From positions 1,900,001 to 1,964,000 of the forward strand of contig NC_012526.1 of assembly GCF_000020685.1 (NCBI RefSeq): DNA of 64,000 nucleotides. Reading direction: 5' to 3'. The stretch comes from Deinococcus deserti VCD115. Its GTDB lineage: Bacteria > Deinococcota > Deinococci > Deinococcales > Deinococcaceae. The notes below the pieces were generated by a model. The model did no database searches. It worked only from the letters and a program-made list of their open reading frames with translations, and had not been told where the DNA came from. The translations under genes were made by a program, and so were the position numbers. Shown here one piece after another: positions 10,605-19,518 of the stretch. Position 1 is the first letter of the stretch. Each line of letters opens with the position of its first letter.

Positions 10605-10883
10605 ATGAACCCCGTGCAGGAATGGGATTGGAAGGGCGGCGCATGGCTGCTGGGGGCGTTGTTGCTGGCGGTAGTGATCTATCAGTCGTTCGAAGCGTAT
10701 CTGGAGGAGTACCAAGTTCCGATCAGCGTCATCTCAACGATCCTTCTGGTGGTGTACATGGCCCATCGAACTTTCGTGCTGTGGAGGCAGGGGGACCACC
10801 GCATGGCACTGATAAGCGCAGGGATCATGGCTGTTGTGCTCATTCTGCGCGCTTTCTCCTTGCTTGTGATGTATCGCTATTGA
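10605..10883 (+). CDS. Small membrane protein, unknown
   Basis: 92 residues. Three hydrophobic segments are visible: about 12-26 (WLLGALLLAVVIYQ), 40-52 and 65-90, with a charged turn HRTFVLWRQGDHR between the last two. It is probably an inner-membrane protein; no family is recognised. ATG 10605 lies 5 nt after TACCAT (10594-10599), so it may be leaderless. A consensus -35 TTGACA lies at 10470-10475 further upstream without a matching -10. No neighbour suggests a role. Confidence 0.5.
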   Translation: MNPVQEWDWKGGAWLLGALLLAVVIYQSFEAYLEEYQVPISVISTILLVVYMAHRTFVLWRQGDHRMALISAGIMAVVLILRAFSLLVMYRY

Positions 10884-11246
10884 AAATGGCCTGGGGCCCA
10901 GGCTGCCAACAAAGTGGTCTGACCTTTCGCCGTCATCAATAATTCACCGGTCCCTCCGCAGGAAGCCAGTTAGAGGCCGTTCGGAGTCGGAGCACGCGAG
11001 ATGGCCCTCACTGCACATTCCCATCAGTGGCCTGACACTGCGGGAGAGAGCAAAGGGCAGAAAAGAGGTGCGTTTGTACGCACGGTTCCGGAAAAGAACC
11101 AGGAAATCGCATCGGGTAGGTGTTCATTTTATTCAATGCGCTCAGGAGAATCCTGTTCAATGGGGTTGACATCTTCCCGAGCAGGCTCCTGTCATAAGAG
11201 CACTCCATGAAGCACAGGACAGAGGGTGGAGCCGCAGGGCTGAACC
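10884..11246. other. Intergenic stretch without a supported gene
   Basis: About 360 bases with no convincing coding frame. TTGACA at 11165-11170 with TGTCAT 18 nt later is a possible promoter, but the 31-codon frame after it (ATG 11207) has no other support. Confidence 0.4.
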
Positions 11247-11275
11247 GTGACCCAGGCACGTTAAGCATGTACAAT
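11247..11275 (+). promoter_or_regulatory. Promoter of a short transcript upstream of the antiporter operon
   Basis: GTGACC (11247-11252), 17-nt spacer, TACAAT (11270-11275). A second TACAAT follows at 11281-11286, exactly 11 bases on, so the -10 region is a direct repeat one helical turn apart. Confidence 0.5.
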
Positions 11276-11281
11276 GAGCGT

Positions 11282-11357
11282 ACAATCCTGTCGTTCTGAC
11301 GGGTACCGGCGACCATACGCCGAACTGGAGGAGTCTGCTTACAGACTCCTCCTATTT
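11282..11357 (+). ncRNA. Candidate small RNA or leader attenuator
   Basis: Between the promoter at 11247-11275 and a strong terminator the sequence folds into two small hairpins: CCTGTC/GACGGG (11286-11303 area) and GGCG/CGCC (about 11308-11321). It has no ORF with a start signal. It could be a separate 65-75 nt RNA or the aptamer part of an attenuator for the antiporter genes 200 nt downstream. It does not match a riboswitch class I can name. Confidence 0.3.
11327..11357 (+). terminator. Strong Rho-independent terminator upstream of the antiporter operon
   Basis: GGAGGAGTCTG (11327-11337) and CAGACTCCTCC (11342-11352) form a perfect 11-bp stem with a 4-nt loop, followed by TATTTCTTT. It stands before the antiporter genes, not after a gene. 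Confidence 0.8.
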
Positions 11358-11555
11358 CTTTAGTTTCAGGAGGCTTCTTTACCCCAATGAACATCCCTGC
11401 TCCAAGGTGCCGACGACCCCTGTCAGCCCCGGCACCCACCCCACCAGATTCTGCTTGCCGCCGCCACTCTCCGCGTCGACTCTGCTCCCGCCCGGCTGAG
11501 TGCGGTGCCAGGATCTCCCCTCACACTTACGCCTCTCTTTTCCGCTGGATGACTT

Positions 11556-12920
11556 ATGACTGAACCTGCCCATCAGACTGCACCCGCCCACCAGACCCTG
11601 CCCGAGACCCTGGGCCTCCACATGAGTGACTCCACACTCATGGTGTTGGCCATTTCCCTGTTCGTCCTGACCTACGCCATGATCCTGCTCGAGAAGTACG
11701 TGCACCGCACGGTGGCCGCGCTTCTGGGAGCCTGTGCCGTGATGGTGGTTGGGCTGCTGACGCCAGATCAGGCCTGGGGCAGCATCGACTTCAACACCAT
11801 TTTTCTGCTGTTCGGCATGATGAACATCGTTAATGTGCTGAGCCGCAGTGGATTTTTTGATCTTGTGGCCCGGCGCGCCATGGTCCTGACCCGGGGCGAA
11901 CCGGTGCGCGTCCTGTGGATTTTCAGTCTGCTGACTGCCCTGTTCAGTGCATTTCTCGACAACGTCACGACGGTGCTGTTCATGGCTCCGGTGGTCGTTA
12001 CGGTAGTGACCCGGCTGGGACTCAAACCGATTCCGTACCTTATTGCGGTCATTCTGGCCAGTAACACCGGGGGCACCGCCACACTGGTCGGAGACCCCCC
12101 CAACATCATCATCGGCTCGGTCGCTGGAAAAGGGTTCGGCGAATTCCTGGTCAATGTCGCTCCGTATGCCACGATTGCCACGTTCGTCGGAATCGCCATG
12201 ATGCATCTGCTGATGAAGCTGCGCGGAGACTTGGCGACCACCGGGGCGAGTGCGCGTCTCCAGCAGATCCTGACGGACAACCAGCCGATCAAGACCGACC
12301 CGAAACTGATGAAGCAGGCCCTGGCAATCTTTGCGGTCACCCTCGTGCTGTTCATGGTGGGTCATCCCATTGGCCTGGAAGCTGGCCTTATTGCGCTGAC
12401 GACCAGCACTTTCCTGCTGCTGATTGCTGACCTCTCCCCTGTAGAGCTGTTTGAAAAAGTGGAGTGGGCGACGCTGCTGTTCTTTATGGGCCTGTTTATT
12501 GTCGTGGGTGCCCTGGAACATGTCGGGGTCTTCGAACAGGTGGCCACCGCCCTGACCGGCGCCATCGGAGGGGACATCGGCCTGGGCATCCTGCTGGTAG
12601 GGTTTTCGAGCGCCATCATCAGCGGCTTCGTGGACAACATCCCCTTCACCATCAGCATGGCCAGCGTCCTGAAAGAACTTCAAACGACCATGGGCGCGCG
12701 TATGGACCCCTTGTGGTGGGCCCTGAGCCTGGGCGCATGCCTGGGCGGTAACCTGACGCTTATCGGTGCTTCTGCAAATATCGTCGTGTCCGACATTGCG
12801 GCCCGCGAAGGTCATCCGCTGGGCTTCGGGCAGTTCATGCGCTACGCCACACCTGTGGCCCTGCTGACTGTTGTCCTGGCGCTTGGCCTCTACTACCTCG
12901 TGTTCCAGCTGACAGGTTGA
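11556..12920 (+). CDS. ArsB/NhaD-type (SLC13/IT superfamily) ion transporter, probable Na+/H+ antiporter
   Basis: 454 residues with about 11-12 membrane segments. Family signatures are FLDNVTTVLFMAPV near residue 130, NTGGTATLVGDPPNI near 170, and the second-half repeats VDNIPFTI and GGNLTLIGASANIV. This pattern belongs to the ArsB/NhaD/P-protein group; the location directly before a CPA1 Na+/H+ antiporter favours sodium/proton exchange over arsenite or citrate transport. Only a weak GGATGA precedes ATG 11556; ATG 11622 is an alternative start. The upstream 635 bases hold the terminator module described separately. The CPA1 gene starts 13 nt downstream, so the two form an operon. Confidence 0.8.
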   Translation: MTEPAHQTAPAHQTLPETLGLHMSDSTLMVLAISLFVLTYAMILLEKYVHRTVAALLGACAVMVVGLLTPDQAWGSIDFNTIFLLFGMMNIVNVLSRSGFFDLVARRAMVLTRGEPVRVLWIFSLLTALFSAFLDNVTTVLFMAPVVVTVVTRLGLKPIPYLIAVILASNTGGTATLVGDPPNIIIGSVAGKGFGEFLVNVAPYATIATFVGIAMMHLLMKLRGDLATTGASARLQQILTDNQPIKTDPKLMKQALAIFAVTLVLFMVGHPIGLEAGLIALTTSTFLLLIADLSPVELFEKVEWATLLFFMGLFIVVGALEHVGVFEQVATALTGAIGGDIGLGILLVGFSSAIISGFVDNIPFTISMASVLKELQTTMGARMDPLWWALSLGACLGGNLTLIGASANIVVSDIAAREGHPLGFGQFMRYATPVALLTVVLALGLYYLVFQLTG

Positions 12921-12933
12921 GGAGCAACTTCTG

Positions 12934-14202
12934 ATGCGAATGCTTGATCTGGCGACTCTGCTGGTCTGCGTGACAGCTGCGCTTGCCTTTCTCAATGCCC
13001 GGGTCCTGAAACTTCCGGCCTCGATTGGGGTCACGGTCGGCGGTCTGGTGGTCAGCATGTTGGTCTTTGTGCTGGTTGCCCTGAATGTTCCCCTGGCTTT
13101 GGAAGCTGTCAGCGTGGTACGCGGCATCGAGTTCGACGACTTTGTCTTTGAAGGCGTGTTGTCCTTCCTGTTGTTTGCTGGAGCCCTGGGAGTCAACTCC
13201 CACGCCCTGTGGAGCCTGAGGGGCCCAGTGGTGTCCTTTGCACTGCTGTCCACCGCACTCTCAATCGGGCTGGTAGGAGTAACGATGTACGGCCTGCTGA
13301 ACCTGTTCGGGCTGCAGATCCCACTGGTGTATTGTCTGCTGTTCGGTGCGCTGATCAGCCCTACCGATCCTGTCGCGGTCCTGGGAATGCTCAAGCAGGC
13401 CAAGGTTCCCAAGAGGATCGAGACGCTGGTGGCGGGCGAGAGCCTGTTCAACGATGGAGTCGGCGTGGTGGCCTTCGCCGTGCTGGCTGGGATCGCTGCA
13501 GCGACCGGCGGAGCGCACGGGCCTGACCTGAGCGCGAGCGGTGTGCTGGGGTTCTTCGCTCAGGAAGCCCTGGGCGGACTGGTGCTGGGCGCGGTTCTGG
13601 GAGTCCTGGGCTACGTGGCCCTGCGCTCGGTTCACGATTTTGTCGTGGAGGTACTGGTCACGCTTGGGCTGGTGCTCGCCTGCACGGCCGTGGCAGCGCA
13701 CCTGCACGTTTCGGCCCCGCTGGCCGCCGTTGCCGCGGGCCTGCTGGTCGGCTCACTGACAGACCGTAGACCCACAGCCCTTTCCAGCCGTGAGAAGTTC
13801 GACAGCTTCTGGCATCTGACCGATGAGCTGCTGAATATCTTTCTGTTTACCCTGCTGGCTCTTGAAGTGGTTGTTGTGCGCTTCAGCACACAATCCCTGC
13901 TGCTCGGGCTGATCGCGATTCCACTGGTGTTGCTGATCCGCGCCATTAGCGTGCAGGTTCCCGTGATGCTCCTGGGCAAAAGACATGTGTTTTCCCCGTT
14001 TACCCGGCGGCTGATGATCTGGGGCGGCTTACGCGGGGCGATCAGCGTTGCCCTGGCCTTCACAGTGCCTGCTGGTCCGGCTCGTGAGCTTTTCCTGGTC
14101 ATGACTTACGTCATCGTGGTGTTTTCCATCATCGTGCAGGGCCTGACGGTTGGCCAGCTCGCTCGCAAGGCGGGCAATGATGTGCTTCCTGAATCTGCCT
14201 GA
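12934..14202 (+). CDS. CPA1-family Na+/H+ antiporter (NhaP type)
   Basis: 422 residues, about 12-13 membrane segments. The ion-binding signatures of cation:proton antiporters are present: GALISPTDPVAVLG near residue 140 and GESLFNDGVGVV near 170 (the Asp of FND is the expected ion/proton site), plus WGGLRGAISVALA near 365. The protein exchanges cytosolic Na+ (or K+) for protons, giving salt and alkali tolerance. GAGGAG lies about 10 nt upstream of ATG 12934, 13 nt after the preceding transporter gene. It is followed by a terminator at 14372-14400. No C-terminal TrkA regulatory domain is present. Confidence 0.88.
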   Translation: MRMLDLATLLVCVTAALAFLNARVLKLPASIGVTVGGLVVSMLVFVLVALNVPLALEAVSVVRGIEFDDFVFEGVLSFLLFAGALGVNSHALWSLRGPVVSFALLSTALSIGLVGVTMYGLLNLFGLQIPLVYCLLFGALISPTDPVAVLGMLKQAKVPKRIETLVAGESLFNDGVGVVAFAVLAGIAAATGGAHGPDLSASGVLGFFAQEALGGLVLGAVLGVLGYVALRSVHDFVVEVLVTLGLVLACTAVAAHLHVSAPLAAVAAGLLVGSLTDRRPTALSSREKFDSFWHLTDELLNIFLFTLLALEVVVVRFSTQSLLLGLIAIPLVLLIRAISVQVPVMLLGKRHVFSPFTRRLMIWGGLRGAISVALAFTVPAGPARELFLVMTYVIVVFSIIVQGLTVGQLARKAGNDVLPESA

Positions 14203-14371
14203 GCTGCGAACAGCCATCGTCTGGTCTGAACCCAAGATTTGCGCCTTCAGGAAGCCGGCCGGCCTGTCTGCCCAAGCACTGGCAGATTTCATGACACAGT
14301 CTGCACTGATGGTCGTCAAGGAGGCGGAAGAGTAACATTCTGAGCATCCTCGCTATCGCCCACTTATGTAC

Positions 14372-14400
14372 GAAACGCCCGGACCGACACCGGGCGTTTC
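14372..14400 (+). terminator. Rho-independent terminator of the antiporter operon
   Basis: GAAACGCCCGG (14372-14382) and CCGGGCGTTTC (14390-14400) form a perfect 11-bp stem with a 7-nt loop; TGTTGTG follows. Confidence 0.75.
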
Positions 14401-14420
14401 TGTTGTGCTGGTAGTCGCTC

Positions 14421-14473
14421 TGCAGGAGTTCGAGCTCTCGACAGAGTTGCCTCAGCCATGCTTTCCAGACGTA
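14421..14473 (-). pseudogene. Decayed tRNA-Ser copy (T arm to anticodon loop)
   Basis: On the minus strand this stretch aligns with the intact tRNA-Ser 290 bases away: the T-loop/variable-arm part (TTCGAGCTCTCGACAGAGTT against TTCGAACTCTCGATAGAGTT) and the anticodon loop CTGGAAA are kept, while the T stem and anticodon stem no longer pair and the acceptor and D arms are gone. It is the remains of a second tRNA-Ser(GGA). Confidence 0.6.
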
Positions 14474-14661
14474 ACAATTAGCGGCCCGTTTCGTGGCTGC
14501 TGTTCTGGACGAGGTTTTCACCACTTCGCCTCCCAGCCAACGCGGAATTCGGCGACATGCCTGAACTGGCAACAGGCGACGGAACTGCTGAACCAATTCA
14601 CCCTTGCGACTGGTCATCTGTACCCAAGCGTATAGAGGGGGCTGACGAGACTCGGAAAACG

Positions 14662-14706
14662 AAAAAGGCGCTGCGCCGATGTATACCGACTGCAACGCCC
14701 TTTTCT
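14662..14706 (-). terminator. Terminator of tRNA-Ser
   Basis: Read on the minus strand, GGCG-CAG-CGCC is followed by TTTTT; outer bases AAAAGGGCG and CGCCTTTTT can extend the stem. It lies just 3' of the tRNA. Confidence 0.6.
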
Positions 14707-14709
14707 ATC

Positions 14710-14799
14710 TGGCGGAACGGGAGAGATTCGAACTCTCGATAGAGTTGCCCCTATACACGCTTTCCAGGCGTGCTCCTTCAACCACTCGGACACCGTTCC
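14710..14799 (-). tRNA. tRNA-Ser (GGA anticodon)
   Basis: 90 nt including an encoded CCA end (TGG at 14710-14712 on the plus strand). The acceptor stem GGAACGG/CCGTTCC, the anticodon stem CACGC/GCGTG with loop CTGGAAA, the T arm GAGAG-TTCGAAT-CTCTC and a long variable arm, typical of serine tRNAs, are all visible. It reads UCC and UCU codons. Confidence 0.97.
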
Positions 14800-14897
14800 A
14801 GCGGCAGCCAATCTAGCGGAGACGCGCCCGAAATGCAAATGAAGCCACGTCTCTGTTGCGTGGCCAGTATGGAGATACAGGCGCATACAATGTCGTT

Positions 14898-15491
14898 GTG
14901 ATCTTTCTCGTGGTGCTGGCTGTGGCCGCCTCTTACCTCATCGGTTCTATTCCAGCGGCGGCCTGGGTCGCGCGTACGCGTGGAGTAGATATCCGCACTG
15001 TAGGGAGCGGCAACAGCGGCGCGACCAACGTCCTGCGCTCGCTGGGCAAGGGTCCGGCGCTGGCTGTGGCCGTGTTCGACATCCTGAAAGGAGCCCTGGC
15101 GGTATGGCTGGGGCGTGCACTGGGCCTGGACCCCATGGGAGCAGCCCTCTGTGGAGTGGCGGCCGTCATCGGGCACAACTTCAGTCCCTTTCTGCGCTTT
15201 CGTGGAGGCAAAGGTGTGGCCACCAGTTTCGGCACCATTGCCGCCATTGATCCGGTGGTGGGCGCCGGGGCGTTTGTGGTGGGCCTGGGCTGCATGTGGC
15301 TGACCCGCTTTGTCAGCGCCGGAAGCATTCTGGGCGCCGTCACGGCTGGTGTTCTGGCCATCTCACTGAACCGCCCGCTGTGGCTGATGGCCGTCATGGT
15401 AGGGCTCGCCGCGCTGCTGATCTGGCAGCACCGGGACAACGTGGGACGGCTGCGCGCCGGCACCGAGCGGCGTCTGGGCGAGAAAACCTGA
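14898..15491 (+). CDS. plsY: Glycerol-3-phosphate acyltransferase PlsY
   Basis: 197 residues from GTG 14898, an integral membrane enzyme that moves the acyl group from acyl-phosphate to glycerol-3-phosphate in phospholipid synthesis. The three conserved blocks are present: [11 protein letters not shown] with [12 protein letters not shown] near residues 15-50, [21 protein letters not shown] near 95-115, and a late [19 protein letters not shown]. Five to six membrane segments are visible. The start is chosen because TACAAT (14886-14891) lies 6 nt before GTG 14898, as expected for a leaderless message; a TTG at 14856 would add 14 residues with no family match. Confidence 0.93.
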   Translation: MIFLVVLAVAASYLIGSIPAAAWVARTRGVDIRTVGSGNSGATNVLRSLGKGPALAVAVFDILKGALAVWLGRALGLDPMGAALCGVAAVIGHNFSPFLRFRGGKGVATSFGTIAAIDPVVGAGAFVVGLGCMWLTRFVSAGSILGAVTAGVLAISLNRPLWLMAVMVGLAALLIWQHRDNVGRLRAGTERRLGEKT

Positions 15492-15599
15492 GCAGTACCC
15501 TCGCTGGAGCAGCGGGCACCTCCGGTGGAGAGCAGGCGCGCTATGATGTGGGTGTTCCACAATCAAAGCGCATTGACCTTCACGGTGGGGAGTTCACGG

Positions 15600-15914
15600 A
15601 TGCCTGTCAGAATCAGAATTTACGGCAAGGAAGCCGAGTTCTCGCAGGGGTGCTGGTCCTGCGACGATGACTCGCTGCTGGCCCTGCTTGAAGCACTTGC
15701 CGACCCACGCGCCCGCACCGAACAGGAAGAGCGGGAACATGCCACCTATGCCGCCGGACGCCTGGGCGGCCTGATCGCCACGCCCTACGGTTGGGAGGCG
15801 GCCCCTATGCCGGCCCCCGAAATCACCCTGGGAGACGTGATGCCTGCGCCTGCCCCGCGCGACGGCGGGCGCTCAGGCGGCGGGTTGCTGGGGCTGCTGC
15901 GCCGGCGCAGGTGA
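15600..15914 (+). CDS. Small protein with CWSC motif, unknown
   Basis: 104 residues from ATG 15600, chosen because GGGGAG lies 8 nt upstream and TATGAT (15542-15547) supplies a -10 box. The N-terminal half has RIYGKEAEF and a CWSCDDD motif near residue 18 (a possible metal or redox pair), then an acidic helix. The C-terminal half is Pro/Ala-rich and ends in GGGLLGLL followed by four Arg. No family is recognised and no role is implied by plsY upstream or asd downstream. An upstream in-frame ATG (15525) exists but has no ribosome site. Confidence 0.55.
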   Translation: MPVRIRIYGKEAEFSQGCWSCDDDSLLALLEALADPRARTEQEEREHATYAAGRLGGLIATPYGWEAAPMPAPEITLGDVMPAPAPRDGGRSGGGLLGLLRRRR

Positions 15915-15936
15915 GAAAGCCCTCTAGATCGCTGGC

Positions 15937-15965
15937 TTGACCCCCTGCCCGGCAGCCTCTACCCT
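15937..15965 (+). promoter_or_regulatory. Promoter of the asd leader
   Basis: TTGACC (15937-15942), 17-nt spacer, TACCCT (15960-15965). The box ends 7 nt before the ATG of the leader peptide, so the leader ORF would be translated leaderless. Confidence 0.75.
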
Positions 15966-15972
15966 TCAGAGC

Positions 15973-16005
15973 ATGAGCGCTTTGGTGGAGACCATTACCC
16001 CCTAA
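15973..16005 (+). CDS. Leader peptide of asd ([10 protein letters not shown])
   Basis: Ten codons, ATG 15973 to TAA 16003-16005, starting 7 nt after a -10 box. The end of the peptide reads Thr-Ile-Thr-Pro; threonine and isoleucine are end products of the pathway served by asd. The stop codon directly touches the proposed antiterminator arm, so ribosome position can choose between the two folds. The small size and absence of homology make this an inference from arrangement. Confidence 0.55.
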   Translation: MSALVETITP

Positions 16006-16061
16006 GGGTGGCCCGCCTTGTGCAGCGCCGCCCCGCAGGACATGCGCGGGCGGTTTTCGTT
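16006..16061 (+). promoter_or_regulatory. Transcription attenuator in the asd leader
   Basis: Terminator: 16028-16037 pairs with 16043-16053 (10 bp, one bulged base, 5-nt loop), followed by TTTTCGTTT. Antiterminator: GGGTGGC (16006-16012, directly after the leader stop codon) can pair with GCCGCCC (16027-16033, one G-T pair), which would remove the 5' side of the terminator. A ribosome stalled at the Thr-Ile-Thr codons would leave 16006-16012 largely free; one waiting at the stop codon would cover it and allow termination. Confidence 0.6.
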
Positions 16062-16076
16062 TGGGAGGTTTGGAAG

Positions 16077-17096
<1,020 letters not shown>

Positions 17097-17122
17097 GGCC
17101 CTGCCTCCCGCCCTTTCATAAG

Positions 17123-17144
17123 GCTCCCTACGGGGAGCTTTTTT
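17123..17144 (+). terminator. Terminator of asd
   Basis: GCTCCC (17123-17128) pairs with GGGAGC (17133-17138), followed by six Ts. Confidence 0.85.
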
Positions 17145-17167
17145 GCTGGGCTTATAAACTGCATGGT

Positions 17168-17797
17168 ATGCGCCGGCCCGGTCCTTCTGCTGCCCGTCCC
17201 GCCTCTGCCCGCCGCGCCGGCTCACCGGTGGCAGCCACGATTCTGACGGCCATCCTGACGGCCGGTCTGTGGACTCAGGAAGTGGTGGACACCTTTGCCT
17301 TTGGCGGTCAGCTGGACGCCTTCGGTATTCAGCCCCGGGACCCGGACAGTCTGGCCCACGTGTTCAGCGCACCGTTTCTGCATGCCGGATTTGCCCATCT
17401 GATGGCCAATACGGTTCCGCTGGCGGTCCTGACCTTTATGAGCGCAGTACGAGGGATAGGCCGCTTTCTGGTCGCCACTCTTCTGATCGTCCTGGTGGGT
17501 GGCGGGCTGGTCTGGTTGTTCGGCCGGGGCAACAGCATTCACCTGGGCGCCAGCGCACTTGTGTTCGGGTACCTCGCCTACCTGCTGGGTGTGGGCTGGT
17601 GGGAACGGACCCCCGCAGCACTGGGCATGGCGGCTGTAGCCTTCCTCCTGTATGGCGGGGCCCTGTGGGGCGTGCTGCCGGGCAACCCGGTGATTTCATG
17701 GGAAGCGCACCTGTTCGGGTTCGTGGCCGGGCTGCTGGCCGCAGCCCTCCTGCACCGCCGACGTCCAGTGCTGCCAGGCACTTCCTGGCAGCGTTGA
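17168..17797 (+). CDS. Rhomboid-family intramembrane serine protease
   Basis: 209 residues with six membrane segments. Rhomboid landmarks are in order: [11 protein letters not shown] near residue 77 (HxxxN), [10 protein letters not shown] with Ser129 as the expected nucleophile, and [14 protein letters not shown] with His181 completing the dyad. The usual GxSG reads GASA here, so the last Gly is replaced by Ala. Rhomboids cleave transmembrane helices inside the membrane; the substrate is unknown. TAAACT (17155-17160) lies 7 nt before ATG 17168, so the message is probably leaderless. A 9-bp inverted repeat (17770-17792) overlaps its last codons and may help termination. Confidence 0.85.
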   Translation: MRRPGPSAARPASARRAGSPVAATILTAILTAGLWTQEVVDTFAFGGQLDAFGIQPRDPDSLAHVFSAPFLHAGFAHLMANTVPLAVLTFMSAVRGIGRFLVATLLIVLVGGGLVWLFGRGNSIHLGASALVFGYLAYLLGVGWWERTPAALGMAAVAFLLYGGALWGVLPGNPVISWEAHLFGFVAGLLAAALLHRRRPVLPGTSWQR

Positions 17798-17891
17798 AAT
17801 CCATGACGTTGCCCCGTGCAAGGCAGGTCAGTCCTGCCCCAGTGGTCTACCCTTTTGAAATAGCTGGTTTGCCCGAGACCTCCAGCCCAGA

Positions 17892-19040
17892 TCAGGGCAG
17901 CAGATGCAGGGCCGTCTCGGGCGTCAAGGTCGAGAATTCCACTCCATTACGCCCGCGGTTCTTACGGGCATACATGGCCTCGTCAGCACGGGCCACGATC
18001 TCTTCGGGGGTTTCGCCAGGCCGGACATGGGCCACCCCAAAGCAGGCAGTGACCCCTTTCTGCGGACCAAAGGTCTGGTTGCGCAACTCAGCACGCAGGG
18101 TCCTGAGCAGCTCATAGACCTCCTCTTTGGGCAGCGACGGGAGAATAATCAGAAATTCCTCGCCGCCCCAGCGGGCGAAGAAAGCAGAATCAGGCAGAAG
18201 CTGCCTGGCACAGCGCGTCACGTTGACAAGCACCAGATCACCGGTGGCATGTCCGTGCTCATCGTTGACGCGCTTGAAGTGATCGATGTCAAAGAGAATG
18301 ACGGTGTACCGCTCCCCCGCACGGTGCAGGGTCTGCAGTCGCTCCTCGGCGGCGCGGCGGTTGGCCGCTCCCGTCAGGGCGTCATGGGACGCCACGACCT
18401 GCATGGCATTCAGGCGATCACGCAGGGTCCCGAAGCGGCTTTGCATGCTGGTCAGCACAACCCCGGCCAGCAGGAACTGAATGATGCCCCCTAGCAGTTC
18501 CCGGCCGCGCAGCAGCTCCGGGCTGAGCAGAAGATGGCTCAGCGTAATGGCAATGGTCAGGCCCAGGAGGGCACGCACGAAATACTTGGCCAAACGCGTG
18601 GGAAAGATCAGGAAGGCGGCGACATACAGCACCGCAAACCAGTAGGTGCTCTGGCTGAGCACCCCGTATTGCGGTGCAAATACCCGGAACTGATGGTTGT
18701 ATGCCAGCAGCAGGTAGGAGGCGTTGGCCAGGAAGCTGAGGACAAGTGCCCGGCGGGGATCGACGCGCCCGGTCAGCACCAGCGGCAGCAGGACCAGATA
18801 CAGCAGCCCGGTCAGCGGCAGCATCACGCGGTCAAGTGGGTCGTAGTCGGGAGCCTGGACCCACAGGGCGCCCGGGATCGCTACCAGCGCGGCCACTGCC
18901 ATCACGACGAACATGCGCCGCAGCAACGTGATTTCTTCCTGCTGCTCGTTATGCGTCAGATACTGGGCCAGGGCGCCGCGTATCAGGCGAAAGGGGGTGA
19001 GGCTCAGTGGCAGTTTCCAGACAATATATTTCAGATCCAT
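17892..19040 (-). CDS. Membrane-anchored diguanylate cyclase (GGDEF domain)
   Basis: 382 residues from ATG 19040 (an in-frame GTG at 19070 would add ten). The N-terminal half has about six hydrophobic segments (roughly residues 40-200) and would act as a membrane sensor. The C-terminal 165 residues form a GGDEF domain: HDALTGAANRR, FDIDHFKRVND, and RWGGEEFL as the active-site loop, so an active cyclase making cyclic di-GMP from two GTP is expected. No RxxD inhibitory site is obvious just before the loop (ARQLLPDSAFFARWGGEEF). Neither candidate start has a convincing ribosome site or TAnnnT box. Convergent with the rhomboid gene. Confidence 0.9.
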   Translation of the reverse strand: MDLKYIVWKLPLSLTPFRLIRGALAQYLTHNEQQEEITLLRRMFVVMAVAALVAIPGALWVQAPDYDPLDRVMLPLTGLLYLVLLPLVLTGRVDPRRALVLSFLANASYLLLAYNHQFRVFAPQYGVLSQSTYWFAVLYVAAFLIFPTRLAKYFVRALLGLTIAITLSHLLLSPELLRGRELLGGIIQFLLAGVVLTSMQSRFGTLRDRLNAMQVVASHDALTGAANRRAAEERLQTLHRAGERYTVILFDIDHFKRVNDEHGHATGDLVLVNVTRCARQLLPDSAFFARWGGEEFLIILPSLPKEEVYELLRTLRAELRNQTFGPQKGVTACFGVAHVRPGETPEEIVARADEAMYARKNRGRNGVEFSTLTPETALHLLP

Positions 19041-19070
19041 CACCCAGCCCCGGGTACTGACCAGGACCAC

Positions 19071-19518
19071 GACTTCGCTAGAGGCAACACCCGCTGCTCA
19101 TCCCGTCTCAGGAGTGACTGGCTCACTCAGGCCGAATATCATGTGTTTCTCACCCTACCACTTGACTCAGCCCCGGAAAACCCTTTATGCGGTGGAGTCC
19201 ATCGGGGAAGAGGTGCAACGGAATCAGTAATCCAGCGCCCAGGCACGATTCCTGAGGCAGCTTTTTCCTGCTGCCCAAATGGCTAAGGGCAGCACACAGC
19301 AATGCAGCACTCTTCTGGACCCTTCCGGTCAGAACCAGAGCATCTGCAAGCAGGTGTGGGCTTGGGTCAGCCGTGCCCTCATGCCCGCCCTCCGCCGCTC
19401 GGTGCACACCGCCACTTCCTCTCTGCAGCGCATGGAGATTCCTGAGATCCGGAACAATCAGGAGGACACAGGCAGACCGTACCCCCCCGGTGCCTGTCTC
19501 CTCACCGTGGCATGAGTC
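19071..19518. other. Intergenic stretch without a supported gene
   Basis: About 450 bases upstream of the GGDEF gene. TTGACT (about 19161) followed 18 nt later by TATGCG is the only promoter-like pair on the plus strand, and the frames after it are 22 codons or shorter. No hairpin or repeat stands out. Confidence 0.4.

Noticed and set aside
11388..11564. 58-codon ORF before the NhaD-like gene, preceded by AGGAGG
   Set aside because: The ribosome site is 15 nt away and the peptide is Arg/Pro/Ser-rich like random GC-rich translation; kept out as unsupported.
11379..13451. 690-codon minus-strand frame opposite the two antiporters
   Set aside because: His/Gln/Arg-rich without any domain; both antiporters have clear signatures on the plus strand.
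14150..14335. 61-codon ORF overlapping the end of the CPA1 gene
   Set aside because: No start signal and largely a shadow of the antiporter gene; no recognisable protein.
19071..19518. Small plus-strand ORFs of 78-105 codons in the region before the GGDEF gene
   Set aside because: No start signals, no protein-like composition, and overlapping frames of similar quality.
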